Positions 52,697-62,064 of a stretch of 64,000 nt of DNA are shown here, piece after piece. Location of the stretch: positions 62,001 through 126,000 of the forward strand of contig JAZDFC010000057.1 in the NCBI GenBank assembly GCA_043808235.1, written 5' to 3'. A program made the position numbers and the translations under genes. The DNA is from JAZDFC01 sp043808235. Lineage in GTDB: Bacteria; Bacteroidota; Ignavibacteria; Ignavibacteriales; Melioribacteraceae. A model generated the notes under the pieces. The model did no database searches. It was given only the letters and a program-made list of their open reading frames with translations, and was not told the origin of the DNA. Positions within the stretch are counted from its first letter, which is position 1; each line of letters begins with the position of its first letter.

Positions 52697-54235
52697 ATGA
52701 AAAGATTATTGTTTGTAACCGGTTTTATTTTTAGTTTATTTTTTCTCAGCAATTGCAGCCTAAATTCGGATGATACAGATAATGTTGACGATGCGACTAT
52801 TCCAAATACTCCATCTCCCGCTAATAATGTGGTCGATCAATCGCTTGCGGTAACTTTAACTTGGACATCGAATGATGCTCAGTCTTACGATTTGTATTTT
52901 GGTGCCCTTAACCCACCTACTGAAAAGTATTTAAGTAACACAAGTGCAACCTCTACAAATGTTGTTGGTTTGTTGTACAATACAACTTACTATTGGAAAG
53001 TGATTGCGAAGTTGACGAATGGTAAAACAGTCGAGGGACCGGTCTGGAATTTTACAACTCGTCCGGAAGAAAGCGGATTGCCCGGTTACGCAATGATGCT
53101 TCATGAAATTACCCCGGAATTGCCGGCTTATGTGAATGTCTTATTCCAGGTTTTAGATTTGGACGGCAATGGAATTACTACTCTCACAAAAAATGATTTT
53201 ACAGTTCTCGAAAATGAAATGCCCGTTTCGCCAACCGAATCCGCTATGCTGGTTCGAAAAAAAGATCAACTCGATTATTCTATTAAAACTGTTTTGATGA
53301 TTGACAATAGTACGAGTTTGAGAGACAGTCTTGCGGAAATTAAAGCAGCGGCTATAGATTTAATAAACAGCATTACGGAAGGGCAGGAATTTGCGATTTA
53401 TTGTTTTTCATCCGAAGCGATTTTACTGCAGGATTTTACAAATGATAAAACTTTGTTACAGAGCGCGATTAATTCTATAAATGTTGGATATGCTACGACC
53501 AATTTATATGGAGCCGTTATTGAAGGAGCCGACAGATGGGATGATGTTTTTTATAACAATAGAATTTTGCAAGGTTCGATGATATTATTAACCGATGGAA
53601 GCGATACTCAAGCATCTCATTCACTATCCGAAGCTCTGAATGCTATCGGGGCCAGAAGAGTGTTTACTGTTGGATTAGGTCGTGAGATTGATCCGACTAT
53701 CTTAGAAGCGCTTGGTACTGCCGGATTTTATTCAATAGCAGATGTTCAGCAGCTTACGGATGAATTTGAAAAAATTCAGATACAAATTGAAAATTATGCT
53801 AATAGTTTTTACCAGTTACAGTATATGAGTCCAAAACGCGGCGATAATACTCACTCGCTTACAGTTGAAATTATTGATAATCCTTACTCCGGAGGCGACG
53901 CGTTTATTACCGGTACTTTCAGCAGCAACGGATTTTATTCGGTATTACCGGGATTATATGTGAATGTCACTCCCAATAATACCGACGGTATCGATGCAAT
54001 TTCATTGAATATAAATGAAACGATAACACTTATCGCTACAACTTTTCTTTCAGCGAATATTCCTTCGTACACATGGTCCTCGGCAAACACTAATTTTATT
54101 ACAGTAACCGTGGATGAAAGCGATGCCTCGAAAGCTGTAATTAAAGCCGTTGGCAAAAAAGGGAATTCAGCAAAAGTTACTGTTATTGATACCGCAAATA
54201 GTTTGACCAAAGAAATTACCGTAACAATTTTATAG
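52697..54235 (+). CDS. VWA-domain surface lipoprotein with Ig/FN3-like domains
   Basis: A 512-residue lipoprotein: signal MKRLLFVTGFIFSLFFLSNC with Cys at residue 20. An FN3-like module (about 35-125; SNDAQSYDLYFGA..YYWKVIAKL) precedes a VWA domain with DNSTSL (metal site) and LTDGSDTQASH, then a bacterial Ig-like (Big2-type) domain near the C-terminus (ITLIATTFLSANIPSYTWSS). It probably sits on the cell surface. Stand-alone; gatC starts 9 bp downstream. Confidence 0.8.
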   Translation: MKRLLFVTGFIFSLFFLSNCSLNSDDTDNVDDATIPNTPSPANNVVDQSLAVTLTWTSNDAQSYDLYFGALNPPTEKYLSNTSATSTNVVGLLYNTTYYWKVIAKLTNGKTVEGPVWNFTTRPEESGLPGYAMMLHEITPELPAYVNVLFQVLDLDGNGITTLTKNDFTVLENEMPVSPTESAMLVRKKDQLDYSIKTVLMIDNSTSLRDSLAEIKAAAIDLINSITEGQEFAIYCFSSEAILLQDFTNDKTLLQSAINSINVGYATTNLYGAVIEGADRWDDVFYNNRILQGSMILLTDGSDTQASHSLSEALNAIGARRVFTVGLGREIDPTILEALGTAGFYSIADVQQLTDEFEKIQIQIENYANSFYQLQYMSPKRGDNTHSLTVEIIDNPYSGGDAFITGTFSSNGFYSVLPGLYVNVTPNNTDGIDAISLNINETITLIATTFLSANIPSYTWSSANTNFITVTVDESDASKAVIKAVGKKGNSAKVTVIDTANSLTKEITVTIL

Positions 54236-54244
54236 GATTTGTAA

Positions 54245-54541
54245 ATGTCGGTTTCAAAAAAAGATGTTGAATATATCGCCAACCTCGCGCGGCTTAAATA
54301 TAGCGAGAATGATTTGGACGAGATGACAAACGACATGAATAAAATTTTGCAATACATGGATAAATTGAATGAACTCAATACGGATAGTGTCGAACCGCTT
54401 TCAAATCCGCTTGATGCGGTAAATGTTTTTAGAGATGATGAATTGAAACCTTCCATTGATACATTGGCTGCATTGAAAAATGCACCGGATAAAGACGATA
54501 AATTTTTCAAAGTACCAAAGGTAATTTCGCAGAATAAATAA
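54245..54541 (+). CDS. gatC: Asp-tRNA(Asn)/Glu-tRNA(Gln) amidotransferase subunit C
   Basis: A 98-residue GatC that stabilises the GatAB complex. Typical start VSKKDVEYIANLARLKYSEN, core NDMNKILQYMDKLNELNT and C-terminal FFKVPKVI. Short form is the family norm. It follows the VWA lipoprotein by 9 bp and touches kdsB (ATAATG overlap of the stop and start). gatB lies far upstream on the other strand, and gatA was not found in the window. Confidence 0.95.
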   Translation: MSVSKKDVEYIANLARLKYSENDLDEMTNDMNKILQYMDKLNELNTDSVEPLSNPLDAVNVFRDDELKPSIDTLAALKNAPDKDDKFFKVPKVISQNK

Positions 54542-55314
54542 TGATAGTCGGAATAATTCCTGCCCGGTTTGCTTCTACAAGATTAATGGGAAAGCCATTA
54601 GCCGATATCGGCGGCAAACCAATGATTCAACGGACTTACGAAAGCGCAAAAAAATCCAAACTGCTTGATGAAATTGTAATTGCTGTCGATGATCAGAAAG
54701 TTTATGAAGTTGTGAAAAAGTTTGGGGCGAAGGTTGTACTTACACCCAGCGATATTAAAACCGGCTCAGATAGAATTGCATTCGTTGCAAAACAATTGAA
54801 AGAGGCTGATATAGTTGTTAATATTCAGGGTGATGAACCTTTTATAGAAGGGCGGATGATTGACGAAGCGATTGAACCTCATCTCTTTGATAAACACGTG
54901 AAAGTATCCACGCTCGCAAAAAGGATTGTGTCTGTGGAAGAATTCAAATCTCCTTCGGTTGTAAAGGTAGTTTTCGATTATAATAATTACGCTCTCTACT
55001 TTTCGCGATCGCCAATCCCGCATGTCCGTGATGCGAAAACAAATCTCGAAAGAGTTCAAAGCGGGGAAATTTATAAACACGTCGGGCTGTATGTTTTTAG
55101 AAAAGATTTTCTTTTCAAGTTTACAGCGCTCAAACCAACCGACCTTGAGCAGATCGAAAAATTAGAGCAGTTAAGGATTCTTGAAAATGGATTCCCGATT
55201 AAAATTGTCGTAACTGAATTCGAAAGTTTTTCGGTCGACACACCGCAAGATTTGGAATTCATAAGAACATATTACGAACGGAATATCAATTCAAAACAAC
55301 GTTCAAAAAAATAA
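54541..55314 (+). CDS. kdsB: 3-deoxy-manno-octulosonate cytidylyltransferase
   Basis: A 257-residue enzyme activating Kdo as CMP-Kdo for lipid A-Kdo assembly. Motifs IIPARFASTRLMGKPL at the start, EIVIAVDD, VNIQGDEPF with the metal Asp, and YFSRSPIPHVRD. Its stop is just 1 bp from the next gene. It is separated from kdsA and kdsD by several genes but belongs to the same pathway. Confidence 0.96.
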   Translation: MIVGIIPARFASTRLMGKPLADIGGKPMIQRTYESAKKSKLLDEIVIAVDDQKVYEVVKKFGAKVVLTPSDIKTGSDRIAFVAKQLKEADIVVNIQGDEPFIEGRMIDEAIEPHLFDKHVKVSTLAKRIVSVEEFKSPSVVKVVFDYNNYALYFSRSPIPHVRDAKTNLERVQSGEIYKHVGLYVFRKDFLFKFTALKPTDLEQIEKLEQLRILENGFPIKIVVTEFESFSVDTPQDLEFIRTYYERNINSKQRSKK

Positions 55315-55315
55315 A

Positions 55316-56275
55316 ATGAAATTTCCCGGTAAAATAAAATTAGCCAATCTTCCAACTCCTCTTCAACTTACAAAATTCAACGGATGTTCTTTTTATATAA
55401 AACGTGATGATTTGACGGGTGTTGAATTAACAGGAAATAAAGTACGTAAACTTGAATACCTGCTTTTTGATGCAAAGAAGAAAAAAGCAAATTATGTTTT
55501 TACTACCGGAGGCGAACAATCCAATCACTCACGGGCTACGGCGCTTGCGGCAGCTTCAATCGGTATTAAATCAAAATTGTTTTTGTGGGGATCGAAAAAG
55601 AAATCCTCAACCGGGAATCTTCTTTTGGATGAGATTGCCGGAGCCGAAATCATTTACATGAACCGGATACAATTTGATGATGTTCGGAACATCATGCTTG
55701 CGGAGAAAGAAAAATTTGAATTACAGGGAAAGAAAGTTTACATTATTCCGGAAGGAGGATCATCACCCCTTGGAATTTGGGGATACATTTCTTTCTTCGA
55801 TGAAATTCAAGATCAAATTGATGATAGAAAAGTAAATGGAATTTTTACTTCTGCCGGAAGCGGGGGAACATCAGCCGGATTGTTGATAGGCAATGCATTG
55901 TTCGGACTCAACGTAAAAATATTCGCTGTGAATGTTCTGTTCCCCAAAAAAGTATTGCTTGACAGGATAGAAATATTGATCTCTGATTTTTGCCGTAAAT
56001 ACAAAATCAAACAAAAAATTGATACAAGTGATCTCGAAATACTTGATGGTTATTCCACCGAAGGATATAAGAATATCGCTGCTGAAAAGATCAGTGTTAT
56101 TAAAAATTTTGCGCGGCAGTCCGGCATTATTTTCGATCCGGCATACACCGGCAAAGCGTTTTATGCTTATGATGAATTGTTTTTAAAAAATAGGAAGAGA
56201 TCAAAAGTTCTATTTATTCACACCGGCGGTATATTCGGCGTGTTCGAAAAATCGAAAGAGTATTTGTTAGGCTGA
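55316..56275 (+). CDS. PLP-dependent D-cysteine desulfhydrase/ACC deaminase family protein
   Basis: A 319-residue PLP enzyme. The PLP lysine is in TGNKVRKLEYLL and GGEQSNHSRATALAA is the cofactor-binding Asn-His pair; SAGSGGTSAGLL is the phosphate loop. The family includes D-cysteine desulfhydrase, ACC deaminase and L-cysteate sulfo-lyase. The substrate cannot be chosen. It begins 1 bp after kdsB. Confidence 0.88.
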   Translation: MKFPGKIKLANLPTPLQLTKFNGCSFYIKRDDLTGVELTGNKVRKLEYLLFDAKKKKANYVFTTGGEQSNHSRATALAAASIGIKSKLFLWGSKKKSSTGNLLLDEIAGAEIIYMNRIQFDDVRNIMLAEKEKFELQGKKVYIIPEGGSSPLGIWGYISFFDEIQDQIDDRKVNGIFTSAGSGGTSAGLLIGNALFGLNVKIFAVNVLFPKKVLLDRIEILISDFCRKYKIKQKIDTSDLEILDGYSTEGYKNIAAEKISVIKNFARQSGIIFDPAYTGKAFYAYDELFLKNRKRSKVLFIHTGGIFGVFEKSKEYLLG

Positions 56276-56329
56276 TGAATCCTTTATATATTCCTTTCAA
56301 AAAATTGTGTAATTAACTAAGGTGAAATC

Positions 56330-56737
56330 ATGGTGAAAATAATCCGGGTACTAATTGCGAAAGCCGGTTTGGACGGACATGACCGAGGCGCAAAAGTAGT
56401 GGCTGCCGCTTTACGCGATGCAGGAATGGAAGTAATTTATACCGGGCTGCGTCAAACTCCCGAAATGATTGTTGAAGCTGCGCTTCAGGAAGATGTTGAC
56501 GCTGTGGGTATCAGCATTTTATCCGGCGCTCACATGACGATCTTTCCACGGATAAAAGAATTGATGACAGCAAAGGAATTAGATGATGTCCTTCTATTCG
56601 GCGGCGGAATAATTCCAGACGACGATATCAAAAAATTAAAATCATTGGGGATTGGAGATATATTCACCCCGGGAGCTTCTACAAAAGTAATTGTTGATTA
56701 TATAAAGGGTTGGGTGGCAACACATCCGAAAAATTAA
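56330..56737 (+). CDS. B12-binding domain protein (methylmalonyl-CoA mutase small-subunit type)
   Basis: A 135-residue cobalamin-binding Rossmann protein with the DxHxxG motif D15-G-H17-D-R-G20, then GISILSGAHMT and GGGIIPDDD. Such stand-alone proteins provide the B12-binding part of methylmalonyl-CoA mutase or bind B12 in regulators. The catalytic subunit is not in the window. Its last residues THPKN and stop are repeated as DNA at 57216-57233. Confidence 0.92.
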   Translation: MVKIIRVLIAKAGLDGHDRGAKVVAAALRDAGMEVIYTGLRQTPEMIVEAALQEDVDAVGISILSGAHMTIFPRIKELMTAKELDDVLLFGGGIIPDDDIKKLKSLGIGDIFTPGASTKVIVDYIKGWVATHPKN

Positions 56738-56742
56738 CATTC

Positions 56743-57183
56743 ATGAATAATCAAGTACTATTTGAATATACTTTTGCAAACACCCGTTTATATACCTATA
56801 TAGGTGGTGTGATTATCTGGATAAGCATATTTTTATACACATTCATAAAGCATGGAATAAATTATACATTAATTTTCCCACTTATCTTTATAGCCCTCAC
56901 TGTTCCGGCGATTATTCGAATTAAAGATACAATCAAAAATATTATTATTACGGAGAATCAGATAAAATTTGTTCTTTTTAACGGACAAGAATATTATGAT
57001 CATTCTTCCCAAAAACTTAAAATCATTTTTCACTATAATCAAAAGTTTGTTTTAGAATGGTGGGGAATCCAATTTATTCTCGGTAAACTGGAATTGTACA
57101 GTTTACGTGATGGATTTTTTGAACAATCAATTCGAAATAACCTAAATAAACTTCATAATGTCGAAGTGGAGGGATTGGATTGA
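56743..57183 (+). CDS. Small two-helix membrane protein of unknown function
   Basis: A 146-residue protein with two N-terminal hydrophobic helices (about 15-35 and 40-60) and a beta-rich C-terminal part, PH-like in pattern. I start at ATG 56743 (MNNQVLFEYTFAN); a frame reaching back to 56710 overlaps the B12 gene. It lies between two copies of a 15-bp sequence taken from the B12 gene's end. No family is recognised. Confidence 0.55.
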   Translation: MNNQVLFEYTFANTRLYTYIGGVIIWISIFLYTFIKHGINYTLIFPLIFIALTVPAIIRIKDTIKNIIITENQIKFVLFNGQEYYDHSSQKLKIIFHYNQKFVLEWWGIQFILGKLELYSLRDGFFEQSIRNNLNKLHNVEVEGLD

Positions 57184-57414
57184 TAGTGTATGAATCTGTC
57201 AAGTATATACATATGACTCATCCGAAAAATTAAACACACCGGATTTTGGATAGGCTAAGGCAGAGGGAAAATATATTCAACAATATTCCCGCTTCGAAAG
57301 TTATTCTCTTAGCCTCAGCCTCAGTTGAATTTTTTACCTGCCTTGCAAATTTTATCTTCCCCTTAATTTCTTTATCTTTACGAGCAATTTTTATAATACT
57401 TTGGTGTAGTAGTA
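57184..57414. other. Repeat-containing gap before the acyltransferase gene
   Basis: Carries the duplicate of the B12 gene 3' end (MTHPKN-stop as DNA at 57214-57233) and a CTTAGCCTCAGCCTC-type word run near 57310. No gene on either strand convinces. Confidence 0.4.
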
Positions 57415-58530
57415 GTGGTATCACAAAAAGATAGATTAGTTTTCCTCGATTTAATGAGGGCGTTTGCGGTTTTAATGATGGTACAGGGACATACTGTCGA
57501 TAGCCTTTTATCGGATAGCTATAGAACATTCGACTCGATTTTTTACAGCGGTTGGAATTTAATGAGAGGATTTACAGCCCCCATTTTTATGTTCACTTCC
57601 GGTGTAGTATTCACTTACCTGTTAAGATTACGAAAAGAACCGTTCATGCAGAATCCTCGTGTTGGAAAAGGAATACGAAGATTTTTACTTCTTGTTGGTC
57701 TTGGTTATACGTTAAGGTATCCAAGTTATCGTATCGTAGATTTCTCGATAGTTGAATCCCAGCAGTGGAAAGTATTTTTTGCACTCGATGCATTGCAGCT
57801 TATCGGTTTTGGAATATTCTTTATTTTGTTGCTTAGTTACATTGGCGAAAAATTAAAAATTGCAGATAAATACATCTTCCCGGCAGGAGCGTTATTCTTT
57901 TTCTGTTTGATGCCGTTTATGTACAGTATTAATTGGATTGAGTATCTGCCTTTACCTTTCGCCGGATATTTTTATACCGGCAGCGGATCGTTATTCCCGC
58001 TATTTCCCTGGGCGGGTTATGTATTAGCAGGCGCTTTTTTCGGTAGTTTACTCGCCCGTAATCCCGGGAGTTATCAATCCAATGCATTCCCGGTAAAATT
58101 GTTACTTGCAGGTATTGGATTCATTGGTTTATCTGTTGCAATAGATTTTCTAATTAATAAAATGAGCAATCTGAATGATTATTGGGAGAACGGATTTTCG
58201 TTGATATTTCTACGAATCGGATTCGTGCTTATTTTAAACGGAATTATGTCGGTAATATCCTTCAAGTTTTCCAACATTCCCGATATCTTTAAAAAGATTG
58301 GTACAAACACGCTTCTTATTTATGTGATTCATTTGATAATTTTATATGGTTCGGCTTGGTCGCCGGGTTTATTCCAGCTTTACGGAAAAAATCTCGTTCC
58401 CGAACATGTAATATTGTTTGCTGCTGCGATGATCGTATTGATGGTGTTTATGGTTGTTTTAGTAGAAAGGTACAAATCGAATTCCAAATTACAAAAAATG
58501 GCTGCTGCCAATTCATTCACCGAAGCATGA
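57415..58530 (+). CDS. DUF1624/HGSNAT-like membrane acyltransferase
   Basis: A 371-residue integral membrane protein with about 10 helices, started at GTG 57415. The N-terminus is RLVFLDLMRAFAVLMMVQGHTVD, with the His expected in the acyltransferase active site, then RGFTAPIFMFTSG. Members transfer acyl groups to sugars across the membrane. The 3' end overlaps the ruvB start (ATGA). Confidence 0.8.
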   Translation: MVSQKDRLVFLDLMRAFAVLMMVQGHTVDSLLSDSYRTFDSIFYSGWNLMRGFTAPIFMFTSGVVFTYLLRLRKEPFMQNPRVGKGIRRFLLLVGLGYTLRYPSYRIVDFSIVESQQWKVFFALDALQLIGFGIFFILLLSYIGEKLKIADKYIFPAGALFFFCLMPFMYSINWIEYLPLPFAGYFYTGSGSLFPLFPWAGYVLAGAFFGSLLARNPGSYQSNAFPVKLLLAGIGFIGLSVAIDFLINKMSNLNDYWENGFSLIFLRIGFVLILNGIMSVISFKFSNIPDIFKKIGTNTLLIYVIHLIILYGSAWSPGLFQLYGKNLVPEHVILFAAAMIVLMVFMVVLVERYKSNSKLQKMAAANSFTEA

Positions 58531-59555
58531 GAAAGAGCGAATCTACGAGCACTGTAATTAAAGAAGAAGAAAAACAATTTGAGCAATCAATCCGACCTCT
58601 TTCATTCGGTGATTTTGTAGGGCAGGATAAAATTACAAGCAACCTCAATGTTTTTATAAAAGCAGCAATAAAACGCAACGAGAATTTGGACCATGTATTA
58701 CTAACCGGTCCACCCGGTTTGGGAAAAACCACACTCGCTCATATTATTGCAAATGAGATGGGAGTCAATGTTAAAGTTACTTCCGGTCCGGTATTGGAAA
58801 AGCCGGGTGATTTAGCGGGATTGCTTACCAACCTCGAAGAAAAATCCGTTTTATTTATTGATGAGATTCATAGACTTAGTCCGGTTGTTGAAGAATATCT
58901 GTATTCGGCTATGGAAGATTTTAAACTTGATATCATGATTGACAGCGGTCCAAATGCAAGAACTGTTCAGATACGTCTTCCGAAATACACCCTGGTTGGA
59001 GCCACAACACGTGCGGGTTTGCTTACGGCGCCGCTCCGCGATAGATTTGGAATTAAATCGAGATTGGATTATTACGACAGCGAGCAATTGAGTAAAATCG
59101 TGAACCGATCAGCAGGAATTCTAAATATAAAAATTGATGCCGATGCCGCATTCGAACTCGCTAAGAGATCGCGTGGAACACCGAGAATTGCAAACCGGCT
59201 CTTACGGCGTACAAGAGATTTTGCCGATTTCGAAAACAAAAAAGCAGTTGATCTTGAAATTACCCGGAAAGCGTTAACCGCCCTCGAGGTGGATGAATTT
59301 GGACTCGATGAAATGGACAAAGATATTATCCTCGCAATTATTGAAAAATTTGGCGGCGGTCCGGTTGGACTTAATACATTGTCGGTTTCTGTGAATGAAG
59401 ACCCCGGAACGATAGAGGAAGTGTACGAGCCGTTTTTAATTCAGCAGGGATTTATTCAGCGTACTCCGCGGGGAAGAGAAGCAACGGACTTAGCTTATAT
59501 CCGATTTAATAGAAAACGTGTGTCACGACCGGATCAACAAACATTGTTTCAGTAA
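58527..59555 (+). CDS. ruvB: Holliday junction branch-migration helicase RuvB
   Basis: A 342-residue AAA+ motor that drives branch migration with RuvA. I start at ATG 58527 (MRKSESTSTV) because the first conserved block is RPLSFGDFVGQDKI; longer frames upstream are the acyltransferase in another frame. Walker A GPPGLGKTTL, Walker B LFIDEIHR, sensor 1 GATTRAG, arginine finger near RDRFG, and the C-terminal winged helix GLNTLSVSVNEDPGTIEEVYEP. Start overlaps the previous stop by 4 bp. Confidence 0.97.
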   Translation: MRKSESTSTVIKEEEKQFEQSIRPLSFGDFVGQDKITSNLNVFIKAAIKRNENLDHVLLTGPPGLGKTTLAHIIANEMGVNVKVTSGPVLEKPGDLAGLLTNLEEKSVLFIDEIHRLSPVVEEYLYSAMEDFKLDIMIDSGPNARTVQIRLPKYTLVGATTRAGLLTAPLRDRFGIKSRLDYYDSEQLSKIVNRSAGILNIKIDADAAFELAKRSRGTPRIANRLLRRTRDFADFENKKAVDLEITRKALTALEVDEFGLDEMDKDIILAIIEKFGGGPVGLNTLSVSVNEDPGTIEEVYEPFLIQQGFIQRTPRGREATDLAYIRFNRKRVSRPDQQTLFQ

Positions 59556-59567
59556 ATTCATAAGATT

Positions 59568-60380
59568 ATGATTGAGTTGAAAAACATTAAAATCGGCGAC
59601 GGCAATCCATTCGTTTTGATTGCCGGACCATGTGTTGTTGAAAGCGAATCGTTAGTTTTATTTACTGCTGAAAAAATAAATACGATCGTCTCCGAACTTG
59701 GGATTCCGTTCATCTTTAAATCAAGTTATAAAAAAGCAAATAGAACAAGCGTAGATTCCTTTACCGGACTTGGCGATGAAGCCGCGTTAAAAATTATTGC
59801 CAAAGTTGGAAAAGAATTTGATGTTTCTGTGCTGACAGATATTCATACAGAACAAGAATCCGTTATTGCTGCCGGGTATGTTGATGTGCTTCAGATTCCT
59901 GCCTTCCTTTGCCGCCAAACCGAATTGCTTATAGCAGCCGGGAAAACAGGTAAAGTTGTGAATATAAAGAAAGGACAATTCCTTGCACCGGGCGATATGC
60001 AAAATGCAGCCGATAAAATATTATCGACAGGAAATAATAAAATTATGTTCACGGAAAGAGGAACCACGTTTGGATATAACAATCTTGTTGTTGATATGAG
60101 ATCGCTTGTAATAATGAAAGAACTTGGTTACCCGGTTGTAATGGACGCGACTCATTCGGTTCAAATGCCGGGTATGGGCAAAGTAACGGGCGGTAAACGT
60201 GAGTTCATAAAACCCCTTGCGCGGGCTGCAACCGCTGTCGGTATCGATGCTCTCTTTCTTGAAGTACATCCCGATCCCCAAAAAGCTTTAAGCGATGCAT
60301 CGAGTCAACTGCCTCTTGATGAATTAAAAAATCTCCTACTTGAAATAAAAAGCATCGACGAAGTTGTAAAAAGGTTTTAA
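59568..60380 (+). CDS. kdsA: 3-deoxy-8-phosphooctulonate synthase
   Basis: A 270-residue enzyme condensing PEP with arabinose 5-phosphate to Kdo8P. Motifs FVLIAGPCVVES, FKSSYKKANRTS, VDVLQIPAFLCRQTEL, IKKGQFLAPGDM, MFTERGTTFGYNNLVVDMRS and DATHSVQMPG are all in order. Length 270 matches the family (about 280). It lies 12 bp after ruvB and begins the Kdo/Lpt series of genes. Confidence 0.97.
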   Translation: MIELKNIKIGDGNPFVLIAGPCVVESESLVLFTAEKINTIVSELGIPFIFKSSYKKANRTSVDSFTGLGDEAALKIIAKVGKEFDVSVLTDIHTEQESVIAAGYVDVLQIPAFLCRQTELLIAAGKTGKVVNIKKGQFLAPGDMQNAADKILSTGNNKIMFTERGTTFGYNNLVVDMRSLVIMKELGYPVVMDATHSVQMPGMGKVTGGKREFIKPLARAATAVGIDALFLEVHPDPQKALSDASSQLPLDELKNLLLEIKSIDEVVKRF

Positions 60381-60547
60381 TCGAACAAGTTGTTTTTCCG
60401 GGAACGTGAAAACGACTTGAATCTCTCCGCTTCCAAATCGAAAAATATTGCTACAAATAAAGTTCATAAAAGAGTAAATTTACTATCAGTTTTATATTGC
60501 CTTGCTATTTATGGGGCATCTTTATTTTAAAATGTGTTGGAGCTAAA

Positions 60548-61525
60548 TTGTCGGAAGATCAAATAATTGCTAAAGGCAAAGAAGTAATTAGGATAGAAGC
60601 TGAAGCTATTACGGATTTGATTAAGAGAATCAATGGTGACTTCGCAAAAGCGATCGATGTAATTTATAATTCAGCCGGACGTGTGGTACTTACGGGAGTT
60701 GGTAAATCGGGTTTGATAGCTCGAAAAATAGTTGCCACGCTAAACTCAACCGGAACGCCGGCAATATATCTTCATCCTACAGATGCATTGCATGGCGATC
60801 TCGGCATGGTACGATCCGATGATATTATAATTTTAATTTCCAAAAGCGGCGCTACCGAGGAATTAGTTAATCTTATCGGGCTGTTAAGAAGATTAAAAGT
60901 TACTCTTATCGGGATGCTTGGCAATATGGATTCGAGGATGGCAAAGGAGTGTGATATTAATCTCAATATTAGTGTAAAAGAAGAAGCTTGTCCCTACGAT
61001 CTTGCACCGACTGCATCTACAACAGCTGCGCTTGTAATGGGCGATGCACTCGCAGTAACGCTTATTGAGAAAAGAGGTTTCACCGCTGAAGATTTTGCTA
61101 TGCTTCATCCAGGAGGTTCGCTTGGTAAGAGATTATCACTCAAGATTACCGAAATAATGTACAAGGACGGTGATATCCCAATCGTAACTGAATCCGCTTC
61201 AATAAAAGATGCGATACTTGAAATTACTTCTAAACGTCTCGGTACAACTTGTGTGATAAACAGTCAAGGTAAATTAAGTGGTATTATTACCGATGGCGAC
61301 TTAAGACGATTACTTGAAAAAACTCTTGAGATAAAAAATCTTACAGCGAAAGATGTGATGACTAAAAATCCCAAAACAATCAAATCCGAATTTCTCGCTT
61401 CATTCGCATTACAGCAGATGGAAAGATTTAGTATCACTTCGCTCATCGTAATTGACGATGAAAATATTCCCATTGGTATTCTGCATCTTCATGAATTAGT
61501 AAAATTGGGTTTGCAAAGCAGATGA
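60548..61525 (+). CDS. kdsD: Arabinose 5-phosphate isomerase (KdsD/KpsF)
   Basis: A 325-residue SIS-CBS protein making arabinose 5-phosphate for kdsA. I start at TTG 60548 (LSEDQIIAKGKEV), 7 bases after GGAG; a frame reaching 60497 adds a Cys-rich unrelated stretch. The SIS domain has VVLTGVGKSGLIARKI, LHPTDALHGDLG, ILISKSGATEELV and LHPGGSLGK; two CBS domains (210-320) follow. It overlaps lptC by 4 bp. Confidence 0.93.
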   Translation: MSEDQIIAKGKEVIRIEAEAITDLIKRINGDFAKAIDVIYNSAGRVVLTGVGKSGLIARKIVATLNSTGTPAIYLHPTDALHGDLGMVRSDDIIILISKSGATEELVNLIGLLRRLKVTLIGMLGNMDSRMAKECDINLNISVKEEACPYDLAPTASTTAALVMGDALAVTLIEKRGFTAEDFAMLHPGGSLGKRLSLKITEIMYKDGDIPIVTESASIKDAILEITSKRLGTTCVINSQGKLSGIITDGDLRRLLEKTLEIKNLTAKDVMTKNPKTIKSEFLASFALQQMERFSITSLIVIDDENIPIGILHLHELVKLGLQSR

Positions 61526-62064
61526 ACCGATTTTTAATTGTCCCGATACTGATGATATTATTCTTCTCATGCAGTGAAGAAAAAATTGAACCTCAGGTAG
61601 GACAACAACAAGATAGCGCTAAAATCCCAGATCAGGAAAGTTGGAATTCCAAAGTGATTATGACGGAAGACGGCATTCTGCGGGCTATACTGTTTTCAGA
61701 TCATATCACCGTGTACGAAGATCAAAATATTAAGTTGCTTGATAATGTTAAAATCGATTTTTACAACGAACAGCAGCAGAAGACCACTACTCTTACATCC
61801 AATAAAGGGAAAGTGGACGACAAGACGAATAACTTGTATGCAATTCAAAATGTCGTTGCTATTAGCGATAGTGGAGATACATTGTGGACTGACGAACTGA
61901 TGTGGAATAATAAGAGAAAGAAAATAACAACAGATAAATTTGTAACTATCGCATCGAAGAAGGAACGGATTGAGGGTTATGGATTTGAATCCGACCAGCA
62001 TCTAAGAAATTATGTTATTTTTAATATTACGTTCATCACCCAAACCAAAGAAGTTAACAAATGA
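61522..62064 (+). CDS. lptC: LPS export ABC transporter periplasmic protein LptC
   Basis: A 180-residue protein with an N-terminal membrane anchor or lipobox (FSCSEE, Cys about 17) and the LptC-type beta-jellyroll (IMTEDGILRAILFSDHITVY, NVVAISDSGDTLWTDELMWN). LptC passes LPS from LptBFG to LptA. It is short as usual and overlaps both neighbours by 4 bp. Confidence 0.88.
   Translation: MNRFLIVPILMILFFSCSEEKIEPQVGQQQDSAKIPDQESWNSKVIMTEDGILRAILFSDHITVYEDQNIKLLDNVKIDFYNEQQQKTTTLTSNKGKVDDKTNNLYAIQNVVAISDSGDTLWTDELMWNNKRKKITTDKFVTIASKKERIEGYGFESDQHLRNYVIFNITFITQTKEVNK

Noticed and set aside
57230..57529. 99-codon minus-strand frame
   Set aside because: Covers repeat-like DNA and overlaps the acyltransferase 5' end antisense; coding potential is poor.
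60497..60547. TTG extension of KdsD
   Set aside because: A Cys-rich unconserved stretch; TTG 60548 has GGAG upstream and starts near the conserved region.
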